Source of the DNA: Armillaria gallica
Lineage: Eukaryota > Basidiomycota > Agaricomycetes > Agaricales > Physalacriaceae
NCBI GenBank assembly: GCA_037576215.1
Contig: JBANDB010000003.1
Location: forward strand, 2,170,001-2,234,000
Length of the DNA: 64,000 nucleotides
Direction: 5' to 3'
Positions 49,761 to 61,044 of this stretch are shown piece by piece. The notes below the pieces were generated by a model. That model did no database searches, was not told where the DNA came from, and saw only the letters and a program-made list of their open reading frames with translations. The position numbers and the translations under genes were made by a program. The number at the start of each line of letters is the position of its first letter. Within the stretch, counting starts at the first letter, position 1.

Positions 49761-50804
49761 TCAAAATAATAGAAAAGTCGACTGACTTGTCTTCCTCCGA
49801 CGCGGCACTCTCGCTACGTGCTTTCCTTTCTTTTCCTTCTTTTCCTTTTTATCCTGAGGCTTAGTTAGCTCGGGCTCGAGTTCAGGCGTCGAAGGACGCT
49901 CGGCTAGAGCGAAGAGGCTAGCGTCACATGAACCGAGAAGATCTGCCAACTTGTTCCGCGAGTCAATTGTCTGTTCAGCACGATAACTCGCGTGCACTAG
50001 CCAATTATCAACAATAATCGAAACGGGCCGGTTGACATGAACCTACATGGTAGAGTACCATTGGGGTCGTACATAGCCCGTAGTCGCGTTTCCGCCCGCT
50101 CGATGACCCTGATTGGTAGAACAATTAGTGAAGATATAGAGCAGAGAACAGTAAACGCACTTGGGATGAACAATCTTCTGACCGACCAACACGTTCAAAA
50201 CAAAGCGCCAATCAATGGGATTCAGCCTATTCTGCAAGCTGTCAGGCCGCAGAGGAGTATGAGCAGCAACGGTCCCAAGGATTGCCTCAAGGCAATTAGA
50301 CGTGGAGAGATGCAGATGTGGCAGAAATTCCCTGTCTTCGTCGTCGTCTTCTTCGTTCCCCTGCTGGTGCACCTTCTGAAGCTGCGATACTATGACAGAA
50401 ATCTCATCCTCCAACCCCCACTGCAGTTGAGGTAGGTCTTCCGGTAGGAGTGGCCACTTCGTCCATATATCACCTTGCTTCTGCTTCTTTTTCCTCTTTG
50501 GTGGAGGCGTTGGAGATGATGTACTAATGTCATCACTTTTGCGTTTGAGAGCGATTTGAGAGGGAGATTGTGAACTGGGACCTGCTACAGGCGACGTCGG
50601 ACGCGACTCTTCATCTTCATCTTCCGAGTTGTGTTCATCGTTCTCCACGACGGTGGGTATAGACTGAAAGTGTTTCGAGATCTGGCTGCTGACGTCCAGA
50701 GTTCTCTCGGTTCGCAATGCGCGCAACAATGACGAGTACTCGGTCAGTTCACCGTGTAGTGCTGCAGGAATTCGCTTTTCATTGCGTCTGCCTTTCGTCA
50801 TCAA
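49761..50804 (-). CDS. Lys-rich nuclear protein, possibly an RNA polymerase I factor
   Basis: The N-terminus TKGRRNEKRIPAALHGELTE with YSSLLRALRTERTLDVSS is followed by an acidic Ser/Pro stretch, a nuclear-localisation-like PPPKRKKKQKQ, then WTKWPLLPEDLP, DWRFVLNVLVGQKIVHPK and VIERAETRLRAMYDPNG. A last exon encodes VSIIVDNWLVHASYRAEQT and a Lys-rich tail KKEKKEKKGKHVARVPRRRK. The splice between the last two parts is unclear: the simple junction goes out of frame. The LTEYSSLLRALRT motif recalls Rrn9-type upstream activating factors of RNA polymerase I; this is a memory-based guess. It is divergent from the eL41 gene, about 310 bases away. Confidence 0.55.
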
Positions 50805-51063
50805 GTAAATGAAGAATATCCTATTCTGAGCAGCAAGTTAGTTAGCGATGCGGCAAAATGAAATGGTCACTAAAAGCGGACCGGGTCAAGTTGAAGTTCA
50901 AGGAATAATTACGCTATCGGAGTTCGTCATTTTGCTTGGCAACTCCCTGAGAGCCATCGTGAGAGAATCTTATGTAACAACTGTACAGTCGCTTACATCA
51001 GCTGGAACGTATACCCCGCGTCTCGCTTCTCCAACAGTTCAGATCTCCACTCACAACAGCCAA

Positions 51064-51115
51064 GTACGCACTAGTTCTTATCTTTTCATTGCCGCCTCTA
51101 ACGTCGACCACATAG
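51064..51115 (+). other. 5' UTR intron of the eL41 gene
   Basis: The sequence after cacaacagccaa begins gtacgc and ends catag, one base before the ATG at 51117. A leader intron of this kind is common in ribosomal protein genes. Confidence 0.6.
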
Positions 51116-51116
51116 A

Positions 51117-51251
51117 ATGAGAGAGAAGTGGAAGAAAAAGAGGTCCCGCAGACTCAGGCGCAAGCGCAGAAAGATGAGAGCCCGTTCCAGTGCGTATATT
51201 TTCTTCCGTCGCGCCCACATCATTCCTGATGAACTTTGTCTTGCAGAGTAA
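51117..51251 (+). CDS. RPL41: 60S ribosomal protein eL41
   Basis: Smallest protein of the large ribosomal subunit, a single basic helix. Exon 1 (51117-51189) encodes MREKWKKKRSRRLRRKRR then KMRARS, almost the universal eL41 sequence. The intron 51190-51246 (gtgcgt...tgcag) splits the final Lys codon; exon 2 supplies AG and the TAA stop (51249-51251). The product is 25 residues, the usual eL41 length. It is far too short for ordinary ORF calling and would be missed without the intron. It starts about 310 bases from the divergent Lys-rich gene. Confidence 0.93.
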   Translation: MREKWKKKRSRRLRRKRRKMRARSSAYIFFRRAHIIPDELCLAE

Positions 51252-52454
51252 AAAACGACTTAGCATGTGCTGTCGTATCGCAAAACGGGGGGAAGGGCTT
51301 AGTCTTTCCCGGCGCTATTGTGGTACAATGTATCGCCGCGCCTCGACGTGATCCTATGGGGTGCGCGTAGCTGGAGCTTTGGACAACTGCAAGCTGTAGC
51401 TATTGTTTTGGGTCGTTTCACTGTATTCGCTATTTTGCAACAGAAATGATATTTCTCGACCAGAATTATGCGCATACTGAATGATGTCTAAGAAATGTGT
51501 CTGCCTCTGGTGTGGAGTTCGCACTGACCCATCCTTCGCGGTGGAGAATACAACAGTCCATTCTGTCATGAGGTTTGCTGAGTGTTCGCTGTCTAGACTG
51601 CTAGTAATGGTAAGTAACGTTGCGTTGCCGTCTTGTTATGAAGCGCTCATCTTTCATGTTGGATACTTTCGAAACGCGGTTTTAAAATTGTCCCTTGGAG
51701 CTATCCGCGCTTATTTAACATCCAGAGCGCGACCATGATCAGCATTGCACTAGGACGCTTCCTCGTTAGCAACACTTGTCCAGGTTTTTCTGTATCGAAT
51801 GGGTTCACGCTATAAGACCCGCAACATTGCCTTATACCCTGCCGGTGCGCAAACTTAGACTGGATACTGTACGTATCTGACGGCGATGTTAGGTAGTCGA
51901 GGCTCGAGCTCACATCTTCGGCGCTGATCATTACGCTGTCTCGTCGTTCCTCTTCTCAGTTGCTGCGCATTAACGTCCTTGATATTATCTTTTCATTTCT
52001 TTGTACGCATTTGTCGCTTCTGCCTGTGACTTTTGGATACAACTATCGCATAAAAGAATTGTATTATCCCGTTTGCAACGGATATTTGACCGCTTTTTTT
52101 CGCTTATTCCGCCGTCTCGAGCCTCCCGGTTCAAATATATGAGGCCAGCGTAACGACCATTAAGGTGATTGATTTTTTGTTGACCACAGGGAGATAATTA
52201 CTTGTAGACGGAGATTTAGGTTCAATTCATGGTACAGTCACGGCAACCTAAGCACAGCCACCGGACCCACAAAGCAATGCGTCGGCTTCTGAGACTTGAT
52301 GGTCAGCGTCGAGGACGGACGTCTTACGCAGTATCCCACCGTCGTCGGAGTCGCACCAGTTATAAGATCAAGGAAAGGGAGCTATTCGCATGACACTTGA
52401 GCTCTTATAGGTCCACCACTATCATACTATTTTACCATTTCCCACATTTGAAGC
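51252..52454. other. 1.2 kb without a recognised gene
   Basis: 3' flank of eL41, then AT-rich sequence with runs of T and short frames. No domain is seen. Confidence 0.45.
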
Positions 52455-52864
52455 ATGGACGGCGGTGGAGATATCTGCGCCTCGATATGTTGCGGTGCTT
52501 GCTGTATATTCTGCTTTTCCTGGTAACGATTCGCATTCGCTAAAACTGGTCATATACAGGTGTAGCTGGGTGTTCGGCTCTCAGTAACTGGTGCATGCTC
52601 AGTGCGTAGTATTAAACAAAGGCCACAGAAACTCGAGCTCATGTCTTCACAGATAGCTATGGCAGCGGCTCGGGTACATCTACCAGTGGATGTTGCGGGT
52701 CGTGCTGCGATAAGTCTTTCAACGAGGACTCGTTCGATGAGCAAGTGAGGAGGGATATGGAAGCGACCCGTGATCCTAATGCAGCCAGGCCTGAGCAAAT
52801 GCAGCCTGCTGAGAAAATGACCGTTACAAGTCCAAAAGAAATTGTGGATAAAGAAGAGTCGTAG
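52455..52864 (+). CDS. Small Cys-rich protein
   Basis: Three exons. The start MDGGGDICASICCGACCIFC, rich in paired Cys and hydrophobic residues, continues FSWCSWVFGS. After a second intron come GSGSGTSTSGCCGSCCDKSF, NEDSFDEQVRRDM, DPNAARPEQMQPAEKM and the end KEEES. Short Cys-Cys proteins with this SFNEDSFDE segment occur in mushroom genomes; the role is unknown, perhaps membrane-associated through the Cys-rich start. The acceptor of exon 3 (52653-52657) is uncertain by two or more bases. Stop 52862-52864. Confidence 0.65.
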
Positions 52865-53235
52865 TACTCACTCTTTTGGTAAGTTCTCAGTGCATGCTGG
52901 TCTTCGACCCTATCTGACGCACGAGTAGGGCCATCGATCGTCGTTTCCTGCGCTCCGCACATTCGTCTCCCGAGTCTATATTTTCATGTCAGTACGATAT
53001 GACTACAGAAATCCTTTTAATTGAGGAATGGGAACAAGGAGGCTGCCTTCCGCGCAGGTGTCAAACAAAATGCTATCGAATGACTCGAACCTGAGGATCG
53101 GCTTACTTATCTGGAGTGTTTATAGAACGAGGATTCAAAGCGACTCTCCGTCCGTCTTATCAGGTTTCTCCCTTGAAGCGCCCTCATCAAGATGCTTTTC
53201 CTCCTCGCTTGACTTGTGACCCATGCTTCGCCGGC
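52865..53235. other. Intergenic, 370 bases
   Basis: 3' flank of the Cys-rich gene. No gene is seen. Confidence 0.4.
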
Positions 53236-53780
53236 TTCATGCAAAGGCCGAATCAGATCCAAGAATTCGGAGAAAGATACAACTTTAGAACGAAAGCACG
53301 CAATCTAGCGCGCTTCTCAGGGTTTCAATGGTGACAACTAGGGGAATACTCGCAAAGGTGCATCTGCATCGACTGATTCATATGGTTCATGATCCTGATA
53401 ATGCAACTGTTTCCATGGTCCCCCTTGCACCACGGACGTTGCTGAGATGCATGTCATAATCGAGGATCTAAGGAAACGAATGCGAGCAACTCGTTTATTA
53501 TACCTGTCTGAGGTCTCATCAATGTTGAGGCAAGCAAATAACGGAAAGTAAGTAACGGATTCGGAGCCGGTTATTCACGAATGGTCGGCAACCCTGCCAT
53601 TGTCTGGTAGACGATACGTCCATGGTCGTCAGAATAACTGCATACTGGAAGCCGTCTCACTGATCCTCCGAAAACGAATCCTAGCTATTCCGCTGTCCCT
53701 GATTAGAGAATCAAACTGCTAATGTCGTACTTCTACCTGCAACACGATCTTCCCATCAAGGAGAATTAGTACCCTGCTAA
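53236..53780 (+). repeat. Duplicated segment, upstream part of right-hand copy
   Basis: 53236-53350 matches 55405-55515 (caaatcagatccaggaattc type sequence) and 53350-53780 matches 28360-27880 reversed. It therefore sits as one of two direct copies flanking the decayed membrane-protein gene. Confidence 0.65.
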
Positions 53781-54032
53781 ATGCAGATTGACCTCTTCTC
53801 GTTATTACGTTGGTCTTTCGCTCCAACAAATCAATATATCGCTGCTATAGATCAGAAATTGGGAAGGCCTTTGTTCTCATCAAATTGTCATGCCACGATT
53901 CGAAACATCTCTCTTTGGATGTCTTCTGATGAAACAGTATTTTATCTTTTATATGAGCAATATACTCTAGTCCATCTTTGTCATCCTCTCTCTTGTTCAC
54001 CATCACCAATCTGAGTCTAACCACCAACTGTC

Positions 54033-55316
54033 ATGACCGCAGAAACAGATAGTTCAGCAGGTTTTACTGCCAATGACATTGCTCTTATTTCCAAAATTCT
54101 TGATGCTTTTTTGGATTCCACCATTTTCCAAGGTCAATTAATTGGTATGAACTCTCATACCCTCCTTAATTTTCAGTCTAACCTTAGAGACATGTGCAGG
54201 TGTATATACTGGAATTGTGGCCTTCACATTGTGGAACATCTGTGAGGATTCAAGAAAACATGTCCCTGCACATACTCTCCCATTTCTGCAATACTGAAAT
54301 CAGTCATGCAGATACCAAAAAATGTCAACTCATTGGAAGAGCCATGATTGTGGTTATCATAATCCTTCATGTCATGGCTACCATTGACTTTGCCCTCCAT
54401 TGGTTATATGTGCACCTCATACATGTCAAACACAGGCAGACGATCATGGATGAATATCTGGTGTATTATAATGCCAACAACTTACAAATTCCCATAGTGA
54501 TCACAGGTGTCATTTCCACTATTTGTGCAGACTCTGCCATGGTACTATAACTCCATTGAGTATGTGCCTGTGCCAATGTTAAATGACATCTTCATTCTAG
54601 ATTTGGCGCTGCTAGATGGTTTGGGGAAAGTGCTGGCCCATTGTGGTGCTTCCAATCCTTTTTCTCATATCTGGAATTGGTGTGACAATCTCTGCCCTCT
54701 AATATTTCCTGCTTATGCTGTGTTGATCCAGTTTTCAAAGCCATACTAACATACAAAGCATCCTTTGACCCATCAGCATCAAGTGCATTTGTTGATCTTC
54801 TTCAGGTTCTCTATGCAGCTTTTATCCTTGCAACAACCCTTTGGTGCACCTTGATGATCATTTTCCATATCTTAAGTGTTGGATGGGCCAGTATTGGATC
54901 AGGGAGACCATTCCAAGTGTACTGCCATGTTATAGAAATTTTGGTTGAATCCTCAACTCTCTTTGCAATATCTCTGCTCCTAGATATAGTCTTGCTGGCT
55001 TGCCAGAATACGGCACTGTACTACATAGATGCCATGGCAGGATTTGCAAGAGTATGATAAAAACTACTACTTTCTTGGTATTGACAACTATCTTACTGAA
55101 ATGTATTAGGAAGTAGCCCCAACACTTCTCATTGGGCATGTCGCTGCAGGACAAGCACAGCCAGATGACTCTTGGGAGGGAAGCATGATGTCATCACTTC
55201 AGTTTGGGTGAGATAGTGAAGAGATGGGTTCCCAGGATGATGCTACACAGTGTATCACAGTTGATAATGGCCTTGAAGTTCCACTGAAAAGAGAGGATCA
55301 CCTCGAGGGTGTCTCT
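54033..55316 (+). pseudogene. Decayed copy of the multi-span membrane protein gene
   Basis: Aligns along its whole length, exons and introns, with 27674-26320. Start MTAETDSSAGFTANDIAL. Splice sites are largely kept, but the codon for the Trp after IWRC is TAG (TGG in the intact copy, about 54614), and the tail ends early at a TAG near 55321. Many CpGs of the intact copy are TpG or CpA here, for example gcgcgtcg against gcatgtcg near 55137. Confidence 0.85.
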
Positions 55317-55384
55317 AAATAGAGAGAGAATGATGAGGATTCCTTTTTTATTGTATGGTCATTGATATTGGTAGAAATGTACTG

Positions 55385-56470
55385 CTCAAAATGTTTTACC
55401 ATTGTGCAAAGGTCAAATCAGATCCAGGAATTCAGAGTTAAGCACAACTTTACATGCAATCAATTGAATATCTAGTGCAACAATCAAGGTTTCAATAGTG
55501 ACATTAGAGGAATGCTACTTCCATGAAGTACAGATGAAGGTAAAGAATTATACAAAGCTGTCTCCACTTCCTATTGGGTATATATTTTTATGTTATCTAA
55601 GTACTCTCAGACCCAGCAACTTGAAGAGAATCCTGTCTTCAAGGACATGCATAACTGATAGAGAAGAGAAACTTATAGTTCAGACAGGAATTGGATAAGT
55701 GAGAATCAAGTCAACAACACAAGAGGGAACTGGCTGAAGAAAATGGATATAAGTTGCAAGGCAGTAGCTACTTCCAGCAACAGAGGCAGGAACTCTTTGA
55801 GATGAGAGTGATTCTGAGTCACTGATCACTGATACATAAACATCAACTTTTAAACCAAGGACATATAAATCAACAGCTCATGATTGAAGTCTCACAAGGA
55901 ATCAAAACCACAGCAGACTCCCCTTGAGAACCTGTGGTCAATCATGAGAGGGTAACAGGAAGGAAACATTCTGAGATCTTCACATGACTACTATAGGACC
56001 TAGCTAGTGTTCTACCAGTTTTGTGGCACCAATAATATAGCTATTCAAGTCAAAGTATTAATGAAACAGAGTGAGGGATGCCCACATTAATATTGCACAG
56101 TGCACATTTCTGAGAGATGTATTTGAGTGAAGTGACTATATCATTGTATCTCTGTATTGCCAATTTTTGTGATGTGATCCATCTCTCTTCCCTGATAATC
56201 TACCTTTAAACAATGACTTTTTGTTCTTGCTGCAATGCCACACAGATGTTGTAGAAAGAGCAAAGGTGCATCTACGTCAACTATTGGACTGATACATATG
56301 TTTCATGATCATGACAATGCAGCTGCTATATGATTTAAGGATCTGGAAAGAAAACAAAAATGGGTGGCTTGTTTTGTCTGAGGTCTCATCATAGATGTGG
56401 GGGTAAATGGTGAAGAAAGGAAGTAACAGACTTGGAGCCAGTTGTTCCTATCACAGCAGACTCAGCTACA
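55385..56470 (+). repeat. CpG-free duplicated segment
   Basis: Collinear with 28850-28100 reversed and partly with 53236-53520. From about 55305 to 56274 I find no CG dinucleotide at all. No intact frame remains. Confidence 0.75.
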
Positions 56471-56599
56471 CCACCAACCTGACAAGATGTCAGCTAGAGA
56501 TAGCAGTCTGGATGTTAATAGATGATTTTGTACTTACTTAAGAATAAGCCATGTTTGATGTCAGAGTGATGAACCAGCTGTGATATCACACCAACAGCA

Positions 56600-57330
56600 G
56601 TGTTACATCTAGTCAATGTTTTAATGACATCATTCTCACTTGACTTGCTCGACTCCAATCTGAGGTTGTCAGGTAAGCTCTGGCAATGTATGGTTTCTGT
56701 TGGTGCTTCACTCTGCTTTCTCTCATGCACCCATCATGTCTGTCAATGTCTTGAGCAATCAACCTGGAGTCACCACAAGTGGCAGTAATGTCACCATCAA
56801 CATCAGTGGATTAAGTCCTGGGAAGTATGTCAGTGAATTTTCATCCTAATCTATATAGCATCAACAGTTAAACTCATCTTTGTGTTTAGACAGTGATTCT
56901 GAAAATTGTAGTGCTGACTCAATCTTCAGAAAACATTGTGACTCTTGCATGCTCAAACACAAGCACACCAGCTGCTGATTTGGATGATGACTTGGACTGA
57001 AGCCCTGGCCATTCCATTGATGACTCTGAAAGCCAGACTTGTGACCTGTACTACACAAAGTGGATCAAAAACCCAGGCGAATGGAACCATGCTCATGAGG
57101 TTGGGCTTGTAGAAACTCCAGTGAAGCAGTGGACAGGAAAGTTCAAGTGGCCTACTTCCTCATATGCTGGGTTTCACTGTGACTTTCTTGAAGCACAGCA
57201 TGATCGATTTGGAGTGGAAGATGGAGATCTTATCCCTGACTCACAGGATGACTTTTTGACATTGAATCAGGGAGTCTTGGCAGTGCACTATTTCTTTTTT
57301 ACGTATCTTCTTTCTCTCTGAATATTCTTC
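56600..57330 (+). pseudogene. Relic of an unrecognised gene
   Basis: Readable pieces in plus-strand frames include VLSNQPGVTTSGSNVTIN, then DSESQTCDLYYTKWIKNPGE, HEVGLVETPVKQWTGKFKWP, SSYAGFHCDFLEAQHDRFG and VEDGDLIPDSQDDF. The frame is interrupted between them. The protein-like quality of the second block suggests a former gene, perhaps part of a mobile element; the family is not recognised. Confidence 0.5.
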
Positions 57331-59100
57331 ATGTCGCCAGGCCCATACTAAATATTCTGAAGCACAAGCACTTCAAAGGGCTGAGATAACATGGCTTATC
57401 AAAATTGCAAAAGCAAAGGTACAAGTAACCACCAATGATGAGCCTAGACTTCCATGGCAACAGCAACACCAACTCAAAATGAGATTGGACGAGTTAATGT
57501 AGTAGCATGGCAATCAAGGCAATCGTGTGTGCGAGTGGTTCAATGCACCTCCATGCAGTAAATCAATCCCTCTATATGCAAGTATACACTGTGACTTTAA
57601 GTCTGCAAAGTAGTACTGCTTGGTAGTCGAGTACTAGATGCTTTGGCTATAAGCTGGTAGGGATCTCTCAAAGTGAGAGGGAATGGAAGCAGGTATAACA
57701 TTAATACCACAAATCTGTATGAGAAAACATGCTGTGAAGCTAGAAAACATTGCTAGATGGCAATCTAAGCAGAGTGAACAATGGAAGATGGACTAAACTG
57801 ATGGCAATCAGTCTAGACGAGAGAGAGTCAGTGAGAAAATGCAATGCTGAGGTCGAGTGAGGCAAGAAATAACATAGAAAGAGGTACTGAGGGTGGAATG
57901 GCAAGAGAAAACATGGAGCTATGAAAATGGCGATGAAACTGGTCTTATATGGTGCTGGTGCTGAAGTCGATGCCGAACTGTTCTTGTACTGAAATGATCC
58001 TATCCTATGTCAAAACTAACCTTCAAGTCTGCTCGAGGGACTGTCCTATACTGATGCGATATGAAAACTTGCTAATACTGATCCTAAGTCTACTTGGAGA
58101 CTACCCAAGTGGGCAATGATAACAATGGTGAAAGTGAAACGGTGAAAACTCCAATAGTGTGAAAGTGAAATGATGATGGCCTAATAAAAGATAATGTGGG
58201 TGAGGTATGGTGCAGTGATCACATATTGGCACAATATGAGTGTGTACCAATAGTGTTAAGAGCAAAGAGTGAGTGTGGAAGAACTCTTCATAGTTAAGAA
58301 CTATGGAATAACTCTGGCAAGTTTAAGAGTTGACATGCAATCGAGATTATGCTAGAGTAAACAGTGTATTGCCATAGAATGGTGAATAGATGTAGTTTAC
58401 TGGTGATAATGGATGTGGTGCACTGAGATAGACTGCGATAAACTGGTGATAAACTGCCTAGCTATGTTTTTCTAGCTAGCTTTTATACTACAAGTATGAA
58501 TTTATAAATAGTATAAATATGAGCGACTTAATAAGGCTGTAAGGTTGTAGCTTAGTAAAATTGTAGTGAACATATGGTCCTTTGCCTTTGAAAGTAACAG
58601 CAGCTCATTGACGTTGCTATGTTTAGACGGAAACCATATGGTCTCATTGAGTGACAAACAGATCACTAAGTGCTGTTTAGCTGCAGATTTCTGAGTGATA
58701 GTCGTTGTGCTGAGGAGTACATGTGGGGCTACATTTTCTCGAGGCCTTGGCATTGTAACAGCCTTAGTAAACATGGTCTGTAGTTGCCGTAGCTGCAATT
58801 ATCATAGCTGGGAGGGTACTCGCATCAATCACATCATTTCATTAAGTGATCAGTGGGCATGTCAACTTGTTGCTTCTGAGTGATGTGACAATTCCATATT
58901 AGGATGATGGTCAATCAATGGTGCCTTGCTGTGATGAAATATGGCAATTATGATACATAGCAAGATGAGATGGATAACAAAGCATGTGAACAGTGATTGC
59001 CATAGGGTGAAAGTGGTATTGCCATGTGTGGAATTATTGGTTTACTGAAAGGCTGTTCAAGGGACAACAACATTAATTAGCAGGGAAAATCTGCAAATTC
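57331..59100. other. CpG-poor repeat-like sequence
   Basis: Low-CpG DNA with many short frames and stops. 58400-58560 has AT-rich promoter-like sequence. No gene and no confident element boundary. Confidence 0.45.
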
Positions 59101-60590
59101 TGAGTGTACAGAGCCTGGAGGCTCATCACTGATTCAGCTGCAACTGCAAATTCTGCCACATCAGTCAAACAGTCATACTCAGCTATCAAGGGCATTTTTG
59201 ATCCACATATGGTGCATACATCATATTATCTGTGCTTTTCTTGGCTTGATACTGAATTCCAGAACCTATAGGCTCCTTCTGGCTTTGTTAAACACAGACA
59301 TCATTCTTGCCACTCTCAGAATGCAAGTGAAGACAGCCATCCTTCTGTTTAGCATTGGATATATATATGAAGTATTGCATGTCTTGAATGTATTTAGGAT
59401 CATAAATGAATACAGTCAAGCTGACTGGGTTAAATCTCCTCTATGCTTATGCTTCTTAGCCTGCTCTTCTGGTTATAACATGCTTTCTTCTTCTGACATC
59501 TTAGTGTCTTCATGCTCAATTTCATTAAGCTCTTCATCTGTTAATCCTTGGTCCCAATCCCTGGCTGCTATAAGTTTCTTCACTTTTTTGGCAGCATTTG
59601 TAGCTTTCCTTCTCTCACTGGTCTTCTTTCGCTTTATAGTCTGGCTCTCTCACAGTCGTATTGCAACTTCATGATGATGCCTTTGTTGATCCACATACAT
59701 AGGAACCAGTTGAATAAGATGTCAAAGAAGGAATTGCCGTAGCTCCATGGCATTATGAAGACCACACATGTTGATAATAAAATTATTGTTGTCAGAATGA
59801 GAAATATGATTATTGACTGGATCTGTGATCTGTCATTCTTGTACTTGGGCTTTCAGTGAAGAAGCCATACACTGCACTAGGTGACAGTCATGCTAAGCTA
59901 CAAAAAGAATTCTCTGTGAATAAGGCATTGAGTTACTTCTGGAGCCTGGAAAAGGAACCAGGAACCACTTACATCTGGATTGACGACAGTGTATGAGAGC
60001 ATACCATCCAAAATTTCAGAGCCAGTTGGGTGTTGAAGAATTGGGAACCCATAATCTGGATGCAGCACATTCCCATAGACAAATGTTTCTATAGTTGCAA
60101 GCTGATCCCAAGTTGAAGGTTTTGTGTTAGGTTCTGACTCATCATCCTTGTTTACAAGGAGCTTGCAGATATGTCCAGTTATGATTTTTCCCTACAGAGC
60201 ATGATGTGAGTTGAAGAAGACCTGGTTCAAAAACATGTCTTCTTACTGTAAGATCCTGCACAAATACCCATGATCCCAGTATAACTCTGTCTCCATTTAC
60301 TGCCTGAATGGATTCACCAGGTCTCCATAGACTGTCTGGAGATGGTATAACAATGTCTGATGACTCATGAAGGAGGTGACAAAATGAATATGCTGATGCA
60401 TGTGTTGAGTCCCAGCACAGAGACAGGTATTTTTTCTTTGATTTTGGATGGATGATACCTTGGAAGTAGTGAATAAATGCATAATAAAAGATAATAAGTA
60501 TGGTACCGGGCTGAATCTTAGAGGGAGATACCCAGCCTAAGTGATGCTGAATGATCTGCATGGAATGCAGAATCTTTAACACAAATTCTC
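59100..60590 (-). pseudogene. Relic of a minus-strand gene
   Basis: On the minus strand 60582-60142 is open and reads IHPKSKKKYLSLCWDSTHAS, SLWRPGESIQAVNGDRVILG and WVFVQDLTVRRHVFEPGLLQL. It continues (60120-59980) with STWDQLATIETFVYGNVLHP and ILDGMLSYTVVNPD before a GT donor. Further on, 59660-59500 gives RRKATNAAKKVKKLIAARDW and DQGLTDEELNEIEHEDTK. Stops separate the parts. Not recognised; the long plus-strand frame at 59198-59674 is its shadow. Confidence 0.5.
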
Positions 60591-60601
60591 CAGCTTGTAT
60601 C

Positions 60602-60970
60602 CTGTTATGATTTATTCATTTTCTTTACCTAACTGCCTCTTATCTTATCTTATCTTTGGTGCTTATCTTATCTTATCCTTAGATCCGCGACTTCACAGAG
60701 TCTTCACATCATGATACAGTCACAGACACTTGGTGTGTATCTTATTCTTGGTCACTGTGTACTTTGTTTGTCACTTTCTAACACGGTGTACTTATTATTG
60801 GACCCTCACTTTAGTATATAAGTAGTGTACTCAAAGCTGTATATTCCTTAGCTTTGAGCTAACATTTATTCATACCAAAACACATTCATTTTCGCTAAGT
60901 GCTAAAGCACTAGTCTTGATCGCCAATCACCACGAGACTCAACGGTGACTGTATGAATGCGATACAGCTG
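60602..60970 (+). mobile_element. Probable 5' LTR of a Ty3/gypsy-type retrotransposon
   Basis: Begins tgttatgattt, holds repeated ttatc units (about 60636-60680) and a TATA sequence (agtatataagtag, about 60813) about 230 bases before the first gag ATG. The 3' boundary is not fixed: the sequence ttggagttcaggtcc at 60985-60999 could be a primer-binding site. The partner LTR is outside the window. Confidence 0.5.
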
Positions 60971-61044
60971 TTGTTTACTCTTGATTGGAGTTCAGGTCCT
61001 ACATTTAGCTCAAAGCTTTCCAAGGCTCCTTCACAGAAACCTTC

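Noticed and set aside
59198..59674. 158-residue hydrophobic plus-strand frame, considered as a membrane protein
   Set aside because: The minus strand of the same DNA reads as a charged, protein-like sequence; the hydrophobic frame is its complement.
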